NCBI GenBank assembly: GCA_028280915.1
Contig: JANQKX010000088.1
Coordinates: 1-6,042 of the forward strand
Direction of reading: 5' to 3'
Origin: Kiloniellaceae bacterium
GTDB lineage: Bacteria > Pseudomonadota > Alphaproteobacteria > Kiloniellales > Kiloniellaceae
Length of the DNA stretch: 6,042 nucleotides
Of the stretch, positions 1 to 4,015 are shown one piece after another (within the stretch, counting starts at the first letter, position 1; every line of letters begins with the position of its first letter). Made by a program: the position numbers and the translations under genes. The notes under the pieces were generated by a model that was not told the origin of the DNA, did not search any database, and saw only the letters and a list, made by a program, of their open reading frames with translations.

Positions 1-96
1 GTGGGCGGGTCTTGGATCGCGCCGAAGGATCTGGTGGCGGCCGGCGACTGGACAGGGATTACCGAGCGCGCGGCAGCGGCGGCGGCGTTAAGATAG
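1..96 (+). CDS. eda: KDPG/KHG aldolase, C-terminal fragment
   Basis: This is the last 31 codons of a gene that begins left of the window; frame 1 is open from base 1 and ends with TAG at 94-96. The peptide starts VGGSWIAPKDLVAAGDW and continues with GITERA and an Ala-rich end. It matches the conserved C-terminus of 2-dehydro-3-deoxy-phosphogluconate aldolase, where a VGGSW segment near the phosphate site is followed by a helix with an AAGDW-type motif. The enzyme is cytoplasmic and splits KDPG into pyruvate and glyceraldehyde-3-phosphate in the Entner-Doudoroff pathway. The catalytic lysine and glutamate lie outside the window, so activity cannot be judged. The gene converges on the next one with a 27-base gap. 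Recognition rests on one short but characteristic segment. Confidence 0.8.
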   Translation: MGGSWIAPKDLVAAGDWTGITERAAAAAALR

Positions 97-107
97 CGGG
101 ACTTGGT

Positions 108-126
108 TAGCCGGGGCTGCCGGCTA
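108..126. terminator. Stem-loop between convergent genes
   Basis: A perfect 7-bp inverted repeat (TAGCCGG, loop GGCTG, CCGGCTA) lies 12 bases after the eda stop and contains the TAG stop (124-126) of the gene on the other strand. Placement between convergent genes suits a shared terminator. Neither strand has a run of T after the stem, so it is not a standard intrinsic terminator. It may only protect 3' ends or slow polymerase. Confidence 0.4.
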
Positions 127-462
127 GATGGTGATCCAGGCGGCGGAAAGCAGCATGCCCCAAAGGCCCACACTACCGCCGGCGATCAGCCAAAAGGTCT
201 TGGACATGGGCCAACGGGTCAGGCCAACCTGTTTGGGCCGCTCCCAGCTTTGGTCTTCCACATAATCGGCAATTTGGGTCTGCCATTGGTGCACCACTTG
301 CGGGCCCAGCGGCCGGTCGGCCAAGTCCTCGGCCGTCATGGGGCGCGCTTGGGCTTTTTTGGCCGCTTGTCCAAGGTCCGGCGCCGCGGATTGGGGAGCC
401 AAACCAAACGACGTCGAGGTTTCTGGGTCGACAAGGTGCTTGTGGTTGGTCGCTTGCGGCAT
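124..462 (-). CDS. Small tail-anchored membrane protein, unknown function
   Basis: The 112-residue protein has a polar, Ala/Gln/Pro-rich N-terminal part (about 1-85) and one hydrophobic segment at about 88-110 (FWLIAGGSVGLWGMLLSAAW), then two residues. No signal peptide is visible, so the likely layout is a cytoplasmic domain held in the inner membrane by a C-terminal helix. A short basic stretch (RW...SK, 83-88) before the helix fits a cytoplasmic N-terminus. The ATG start has an AAAGG ribosome site 8 bases upstream. The opposite strand is open over much of the same stretch, but its product is Arg/Gly-rich and featureless, so this strand is preferred. I recognise no family. Single-helix proteins of this size and layout are common in alphaproteobacteria. 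Transcription is convergent with eda, and a possible CtrA-like site lies about 50-65 bases upstream. Confidence 0.65.
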   Translation of the reverse strand: MPQATNHKHLVDPETSTSFGLAPQSAAPDLGQAAKKAQARPMTAEDLADRPLGPQVVHQWQTQIADYVEDQSWERPKQVGLTRWPMSKTFWLIAGGSVGLWGMLLSAAWITI

Positions 463-818
463 GGATCGCGCCTTTGGTGCTATTTTGGTCGCCTTAGTAT
501 CGCTAATGGAGTGTTAAGAAACGGTAAATCGCTTAATGGTGCCCTTTGGCCGAAAAACCTTGGTTAAGTGTCAAAGAATCGGCGGAAACACCGCATGGTC
601 CAGCCGGACTCCGCCTCCTCACGTCACCAGCGGGCTGGCGCCCCATTTGAGGTCGGAGGCGACCGCGCTGGGCCTGGATTTGCTCTAGCCTAGCCGAGAC
701 GATTTGGCGATGGTATATTGGTCAGATTGCGAATTTGTATGGCAATAGCAAGGTGATGCGGCGTAAGGTTGCCAGCTTGACGGTAAGCTTTTGGTGTCTC
801 CAGGAGGGTGGATAGGCG
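463..818. other. Gene-free stretch between divergent genes
   Basis: No credible coding region is visible on either strand here. The left part (about 484-580) is AT-richer and carries TTAA half-sites that may serve the - strand gene. The middle (612-661) holds an inverted repeat, CGCCTCC at 612-618 and GGAGGCG at 655-661, enclosing a smaller hairpin (CCAG-CGGG-CTGG, 627-638). The right part (about 700-750) is AT-richer, contains TATATT at 714-719, and probably holds the promoter of the + strand gene at 819, but no convincing -35/-10 pair could be fixed. Confidence 0.5.
513..528 (-). promoter_or_regulatory. Possible CtrA-type binding site
   Basis: On + the bases read GTTAA, seven bases, TAAA. 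Read on - this is TTTA-N7-TTAAC, one mismatch from the alphaproteobacterial CtrA consensus TTAA-N7-TTAAC. Another TTAA lies at 533-536, a GTTAAG at 563-568, and a GAATC methylation-type site at 576-580. The centre is about 58 bases before the ATG at 462, a sensible promoter position. AT-rich motifs of this kind also occur by chance, so this is tentative. Confidence 0.28.
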
Positions 819-1712
819 ATGCTGCGGCTAGTTGTTTTGAGTGTTGCCCTGTGGACCATCGCCAGTTCCGCGGCTCTGGCGGCGACGGCTCAATGGTGCG
901 TGAAAGACAAAAGAATTCGAGAAATCGCGGTGAGCTTCATAGGGGATGGCTGCACCGTCGACTATCGCAAGCCCTTGGAAAACAGCTATCAAGAGGCGCT
1001 GTGGCGCTCTTCCTACAATTTGGAGTTTTGCCAAGAAAAGGCCGATGTCTTGCGCCAGACCCTGGTGCGGGGCGGCTGGGCTTGCGGCACCGAATTTTAC
1101 GTGCCCGACGGGCGCACGGACCGCTCAAAGGATATGGCGCAGATCTTGGACTACGTGATCGACTTCCGCGCCAATGTGGATGGCGAGGCCTACCTGCGCG
1201 ACATGATCGGCCGCAACGTGGATGCCCTGACGGTGGCCTATTACAAGGGACCGGTCATGGCCGGTGATGGTGACGGTGACGGGGGTGAGGCTGCTTTGGA
1301 AACGGTAAAGGAAGGGGGCGCCGATACGCCTCTGTTTTTGCTTTCCTTCGAGGCCAACTGCGTGGATTCGGTTGAAAATGTGCGTACGGTCTGCAGTTTT
1401 TTTGCGGTAGTCCCCAATTTTTCCATCGGTGGCTGGGCCGGTTCCATGGCCGAGGATGAGTCGGTCTTTCGTACGAAACTGGACGGCGCGGGGATTTGCC
1501 CGGCCGAGGGCAGTCAGGAACAGGTCCTGCCGGACGACATCTTCCTCTATGCCTCCCGGAGCGGCCTCAACCGTTACCTGGATCATATCTCCCCGGAGGG
1601 TCTTTGGATCGTGGACAAGGACAGCAAGGAGAAGATCGCCAAAGCGGTCATTCAAAGATCCGATCAGCGCTATCTGATCAACTGCGACAAGCTGGGGGCC
1701 GGCGCCAACTAG
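819..1712 (+). CDS. Secreted eight-cysteine protein, unknown function
   Basis: The 297-residue product begins with a Sec signal peptide: Arg3, a hydrophobic core at 4-20, and a likely cut after the ALA at 19-21 or the following Ala22. The mature protein is therefore periplasmic or outer-surface. It has eight cysteines (27, 45, 71, 89, 181, 192, 227, 289), four on each side of an Asp/Gly-rich linker at 149-156, consistent with two disulfide-bonded halves. The N-terminal half has the pattern C-x-V-x-Y, then LW, FC, KA and GW-x-C. This resembles small periplasmic proteins of unknown function I recall from proteobacteria, a family resemblance from memory only. DGDGDG at 150-155 resembles a calcium-binding loop. 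The ATG is preceded by AGGAGG at 802-807, a strong site with a rather long 11-base spacing. The gene ends 22 bases before the convergent peroxidase gene. Confidence 0.8.
   Translation: MLRLVVLSVALWTIASSAALAATAQWCVKDKRIREIAVSFIGDGCTVDYRKPLENSYQEALWRSSYNLEFCQEKADVLRQTLVRGGWACGTEFYVPDGRTDRSKDMAQILDYVIDFRANVDGEAYLRDMIGRNVDALTVAYYKGPVMAGDGDGDGGEAALETVKEGGADTPLFLLSFEANCVDSVENVRTVCSFFAVVPNFSIGGWAGSMAEDESVFRTKLDGAGICPAEGSQEQVLPDDIFLYASRSGLNRYLDHISPEGLWIVDKDSKEKIAKAVIQRSDQRYLINCDKLGAGAN
1263..1280 (+). repeat. Hexanucleotide repeat GGTGAY x3
   Basis: Three head-to-tail copies (GGTGAT, GGTGAC, GGTGAC) encode the Gly-Asp linker of the secreted protein. The following bases (GGGGGTGAGG) look like a degenerate continuation. 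Unit length keeps the reading frame, so copy-number change would only lengthen or shorten the linker. Confidence 0.7.
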
Positions 1713-1734
1713 TGGCAACGGCTTGCAGCGGGCC

Positions 1735-2673
1735 TCATGAATTTTCGGCGTTTTGCCTCAGCCAGTCCTGCGGGGGCACAAAAAACCGTGTGCCCGTCAC
1801 GGCCCGGGAGTGGCTCATAAGGTGGTCGTAGTGACCCGCCCTGTCGGCCAGGATCATCTCGTGCAGCATTTTATCGAAGATGGTCGGGTCGGCGCCGTAG
1901 GCCACGAAGAGCAGGCCGTGCTCGCTCACGGTGCCGTAAGGCATGGAATGCCTTAGAATTTCCAAGGATTGGCCGTCTTCCTTGAGGTTGACCCGCTTGA
2001 TGTGGGCCGTGGGCGCTTTTTCCTCGGCGCTGAACTCGATGTTCTCGGCCTTGCTGCGGCCGATGATCTTTTCCTGTTCCTCGATTGCCAAGGCCTCCCA
2101 GGAGACGAGGTCGTGGATATAGCGTTGAACCGCCACGAAACTGCCCGCTTCGAAAGGCCCGGCCCCGCCGCTTAAGAGGGCCACACGGGTCCGGTCCTCG
2201 TCCCCTTGCGGGTTTTCCGTGCCATCCACGAAGCCGGTCAGGTCCCGGCTGTCCAGGTAGCGAAAGCCGTGGGTCTCCTCCACGACGGTCACCGCGCCGC
2301 CCAAGAGGTTCCGAAAATGCCGGGCGGTCTCAAAACACAAGTCGAAGCGGGTACCGCGTAAATGAATGAAGATATCTCCCGCCGTAGCCGGTGCCCGGCG
2401 TCCGTTATCGGAAAGAACCTGAAAGGGCGTCAGGTTGTCGGGCCGCGCTGCCGGATAAAGGCGGTCCCAAACCGCGGCGCCGAATCCGATGGCGCTGAGC
2501 ACCTCGTTCCCCGACTGGCCATCCAGCTGGTTTGCCTGCCCTGCCAGGGCAGAAAGCCGGGCCGCCGCCCGTCGGACATGGGCCGCCGCATCACTCTCCG
2601 GACCAAGCGCGAGGGTCAGGAAGATGGCGTGGGGACTGGCATCCGGCAAAATGGCTGATTGGGGTATGGGCAC
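1735..2673 (-). CDS. DyP-type heme peroxidase, YfeX-like
   Basis: The 312-residue protein belongs to the dye-decolourising peroxidases, which use heme and H2O2 to oxidise varied substrates. The family signature GxxDG is present as GFVDGTENP (147-155), with catalytic Asp150. His224 in HIKRVN is the expected proximal heme ligand, and Arg241 in LRHSMPYG is the expected distal arginine. The Asp-His-Arg spacing (74 and 17 residues) is very close to E. coli YfeX as I recall it. The segment FVAVQRYIHDLVSWEAL and the IGRSK region are also typical of this class, so all key residues are present and length is normal. There is no Sec or Tat signal and no evident C-terminal encapsulin-targeting tail, so a free cytoplasmic enzyme is likely. 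Translation starts at GTG (2671-2673), chosen because GGGAG lies 7 bases upstream; nearby ATGs are out of frame. The natural substrate is unknown. Confidence 0.93.
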   Translation of the reverse strand: MPIPQSAILPDASPHAIFLTLALGPESDAAAHVRRAAARLSALAGQANQLDGQSGNEVLSAIGFGAAVWDRLYPAARPDNLTPFQVLSDNGRRAPATAGDIFIHLRGTRFDLCFETARHFRNLLGGAVTVVEETHGFRYLDSRDLTGFVDGTENPQGDEDRTRVALLSGGAGPFEAGSFVAVQRYIHDLVSWEALAIEEQEKIIGRSKAENIEFSAEEKAPTAHIKRVNLKEDGQSLEILRHSMPYGTVSEHGLLFVAYGADPTIFDKMLHEMILADRAGHYDHLMSHSRAVTGTRFFVPPQDWLRQNAENS

Positions 2674-2724
2674 ATCACGTCTCCCATGAGTTAGGCGCGC
2701 GGGCGACTACCAGGATACGGTTTC

Positions 2725-2808
2725 TGATTTAAAACGGGGGCGAGAAAAACTGCGGCGGGGCAAACGCCGCATTCGTTTTCCGATCGAACGAAGAACATTT
2801 TTAAATCA
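2725..2808. repeat. 10-bp perfect inverted repeat around a hairpin
   Basis: TGATTTAAAA at 2725-2734 and its exact reverse complement TTTTAAATCA at 2799-2808 are 64 bases apart. Between them lie the GC-rich terminator hairpin (2751-2771) and a smaller one (TTCGTT 2772-2777 with AACGAA 2787-2792). The nested arrangement could be one long folded RNA or DNA structure, a small defunct element, or two copies of a regulator site. Confidence 0.6.
2744..2771 (-). terminator. Rho-independent terminator, - strand
   Basis: Read on -, a perfect 7-bp GC-rich stem (TGCGGCG / CGCCGCA) with a 7-base loop is followed at once by GTTTTTC, the classic intrinsic terminator layout. It lies 155 bases beyond the stop of the small gene ending at 2926 and 78 bases before the peroxidase start. 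It may end the small-gene transcript, end a short RNA made from this gap, or act as an attenuator in the peroxidase leader. On + the stem is followed by TTCGTTTTC, which could give weaker termination in that direction. Confidence 0.65.
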
Positions 2809-2925
2809 ACACAAGAACTTTCATTGAACGTCCAATCCAAAATCATCCTGACTTTAAGGTTCGTCGACCGAATCGAGACAAATTTGCAGCCGTGGCCGTG
2901 CCGATCCAGGCGGTGCCAAAGGGCC

Positions 2926-3156
2926 CTAGTTGGGCAAAACCCCTTCGGCATCCTCACTCATCGCACGATGGCTGAACACCACTGAACGCTCCGACAGGGA
3001 GATGGCATCCTCCACCGCCTTGCCCGCGGCGACGATAAGGTCGGCGCCGGCCGAAAGCCCCACGCGACGGGCTTCCTTTTCCAAGTAAGTCAGACAATTC
3101 TTGATCGCTTTGGCGTCTTCAATGGGATCAGTGAAACGCGGATCCATTTTTTCCAT
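2926..3156 (-). CDS. Small soluble protein, unknown function
   Basis: The 76-residue protein starts MEKMDPRFTDPIEDAKAIKN and is probably mostly alpha-helical: a helix at about 12-32 (DPIEDAKAIKNCLTYLEKEA), then an Ala-rich helix at about 36-54. It has one cysteine (Cys21), no signal peptide and no membrane segment. Translation is well supported: ATG is preceded by GGGAGA at a 5-base spacing. An alternative start at Met4 lacks its own site. The composition is normal for an expressed cytoplasmic protein, unlike the overlapping frames. I cannot assign a family or role. It reads in the same direction as the next small gene upstream (3462-3701), 305 bases away, and as the peroxidase gene downstream, but a terminator-type hairpin separates it from the latter, so it is probably transcribed alone. 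Confidence 0.7.
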   Translation of the reverse strand: MEKMDPRFTDPIEDAKAIKNCLTYLEKEARRVGLSAGADLIVAAGKAVEDAISLSERSVVFSHRAMSEDAEGVLPN

Positions 3157-3251
3157 TGGTATCTCCCGTGCCCGCCGAGGTGTGTTCTTAGGGACCTATA
3201 CCCCGGCGTGTTGTGCTCCAGTCCATCAACTACCCTAACGATATTGCGACC

Positions 3252-3261
3252 ATTGGCCAAT
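3252..3261. promoter_or_regulatory. Perfect 10-bp palindrome, possible operator
   Basis: ATTGGCCAAT is its own reverse complement and sits in the AT-rich island about 95 bases before the start of the small gene at 3156. Position and symmetry suit a dimeric regulator, but no second copy is seen nearby and short palindromes arise by chance. Confidence 0.25.
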
Positions 3262-3308
3262 AGTTGGTTTGATATAAAATCATTACAATTACCTGGTCCC
3301 GCCCCTTT

Positions 3309-3362
3309 GTCATCAAGGACTAGGATGTCATCAAGGACTCGGGTGTCACCACGGACTTGGGC
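3309..3362 (+). repeat. 18-bp tandem repeat, three copies
   Basis: Copies lie at 3309-3326, 3327-3344 and 3345-3362. The first reads GTCATCAAGGACTAGGAT. The second differs at 2 positions and the third is more diverged (GTCACCACGGACTTGGGC), while the core GGACT is kept in all. The unit is a multiple of three, but no supported gene covers it. Confidence 0.85.
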
Positions 3363-3461
3363 CCTTCTTGGCGCGGCACCTTTATCAGACTGCCTCAAGT
3401 CAGTCCGATTTGGCAAGTGAGAGCCATTCACACGGGATAAGGACGCGGGGGCAGGTTCAGC

Positions 3462-3701
3462 CTAAGCCGCCTGGCAATCGGCGGCAGAGCCTTGGGGGCT
3501 CCGGGCCCTGGTGGCGCTTCGGGCCGAAAAATGGGTCTTGGCTTCAAAATGGCTCTTGGCTTGGGCGACCACCGCGTGCAGGGCGGCGGGCGTGACCCCA
3601 TCGCGAATCATCAATTGGCGGACGATGGGATCGCTCACCACCTCGTCCATGCTGGGTTCGCCCGTAAGCCAAACGTTCTTGCTGGCAGCGGCCTTTTTCA
3701 T
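3462..3701 (-). CDS. Small unknown protein with tandem hexapeptide repeat
   Basis: The 79-residue protein starts MKKAAASKNVWLTGEPSMDE, continues with SDPIVRQLMIRDGVTPAAL (23-41) and ends in a low-complexity Ala/Ser/Arg tail (59-79). The block WLTGEPSxDE...DPIV..LM.RDGVT resembles short orphan proteins of alphaproteobacteria whose role is unknown to me; this is recall only. The start at 3701 is chosen because GGGGAGG lies 5 bases before the ATG. The frame stays open upstream to 3911, but that extension crosses repeats and lacks a ribosome site, so it is rejected. Residues 48-59 are two copies of a hexapeptide (AKSHFE, AKTHFS) made by an 18-bp tandem duplication. No signal peptide or membrane helix is seen. 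The tail after the repeat looks unconstrained and may be a later addition to a roughly 50-residue core. Confidence 0.7.
   Translation of the reverse strand: MKKAAASKNVWLTGEPSMDEVVSDPIVRQLMIRDGVTPAALHAVVAQAKSHFEAKTHFSARSATRARSPQGSAADCQAA
3528..3563 (-). repeat. 18-bp tandem duplication inside a small gene
   Basis: The + strand copies are AAAATGGGTCTTGGCTTC (3528-3545) and AAAATGGCTCTTGGCTTG (3546-3563), identical at 16 of 18 positions. On - they encode the paired hexapeptides of the small protein without breaking its frame, which suggests a fairly recent in-frame duplication. Confidence 0.85.
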
Positions 3702-3744
3702 GCATTCCTCCCCTGACGCTTGCAGGCCCATCATGTAGTGCGGG

Positions 3745-3775
3745 ATTGTAGAAATTGAATGACGAAATGTGGCAA
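3745..3775 (-). promoter_or_regulatory. Possible promoter of the small - strand gene
   Basis: Read on -, TTGCCA (3770-3775) is followed after 19 bases by TACAAT (3745-3750), giving a transcript start near 3738 and a leader of about 37 bases before the ATG at 3701. The -10 box is a 5 of 6 match, but the spacing is longer than usual. Confidence 0.33.
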
Positions 3776-3798
3776 TTCTGGAGACTATCCACAGGCGC

Positions 3799-3871
3799 TG
3801 TTGACGCCGGGCCGCCGGTGATTTTCGTGCGGGGCACAAGTGATTTTCGTGCGAGGCACAGGTGATTTTCG
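3799..3871. mobile_element. Possible IS21-type insertion sequence end (remnant)
   Basis: The stretch begins TGTTGACGCCGGGCCGCCG and then has repeats beginning GTGATTTTCG at 3818, 3840 and 3862. The first two are full 22-bp units (3818-3839, 3840-3861), 20 of 22 identical; the third matches only over about 10 bases. Each full unit contains a small hairpin (GTGC-GGG-GCAC or GTGC-GAG-GCAC). IS21-family elements start with TG and carry several such repeats at each end as transposase binding sites, and the TGTTGAC-type opening is common among them. No istA/istB genes or opposite end are present, so this would be a leftover end. Alternatives are an operator array for the divergent genes or a plain tandem duplication. 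Confidence 0.4.
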
Positions 3872-4015
3872 GATGCGGAAGAACCCGCCGTCTTTGCCGT
3901 TTCTCATTCAACGCTTTTTGCCGTCCGCTTTACCTGCTAGCGTTGATTTCCTTTGGACGGGCCGCTCTTGGCCGGGGAACGCCGGGGTTTCGGCGGGAGC
4001 GTGAAGGGGGATGAC

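Larger units (their letters stand above)
2674..2925. other. AT-rich gap upstream of the peroxidase gene
   Basis: This stretch is clearly AT-richer than its surroundings and lacks a convincing gene. A frame on - through it would encode an 88-residue peptide without a good ribosome site or recognisable pattern. It holds a terminator-type hairpin, a second hairpin beside it and a larger inverted repeat, listed separately. The peroxidase promoter must lie between the hairpin and 2673, or further upstream with read-through. I could not fix a convincing -35/-10 pair. Confidence 0.5.
3157..3461. other. Gene-free stretch with tandem repeats
   Basis: I see no convincing gene in this gap. The part at about 3220-3295 is AT-rich and probably holds the promoter of the small - strand gene at 2926-3156. 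It includes a perfect 10-bp palindrome, ATTGGCCAAT, at 3252-3261 that could be an operator. An 18-bp tandem repeat follows at 3309-3362. The remainder up to 3461 shows no clear structure. A frame on - starting near 3431 runs through the repeat and into the next gene, but has no ribosome site. Confidence 0.5.

Noticed and set aside
103..567. A 154-residue open frame on + opposite the small membrane protein gene
   Set aside because: The product is Arg/Gly-rich with no motif, and the opposite strand gives a protein with a clean membrane helix and a better ribosome site.
2691..2957. An 88-residue open frame on - across the AT-rich gap
   Set aside because: It runs through the terminator hairpin, overlaps the end of the better-supported small gene, lacks a good ribosome site and shows no protein-like pattern.
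3090..3431. A 113-residue open frame on - across the 18-bp repeats
   Set aside because: It overlaps the start of the gene at 2926-3156 in another frame, has no ribosome site before its ATG, and its VLDD-type repeats follow simply from the 18-bp DNA unit.
3818..3871. CRISPR array
   Set aside because: The repeats are directly adjacent without unique spacers, only two full copies exist, and no cas genes are near.
3702..3911. N-terminal extension of the small gene at 3462-3701, giving 149 residues
   Set aside because: The extension reads through the 22-bp repeats and is rich in Arg, His and Pro. The inner ATG at 3701 has a near-perfect Shine-Dalgarno site.
3953..4015. TTG start giving a 538-residue transporter
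   Set aside because: No ribosome site precedes the TTG, the added 21 residues are Gly/Arg-rich, and the GTG at 4016 has AAGGGGG at ideal spacing.
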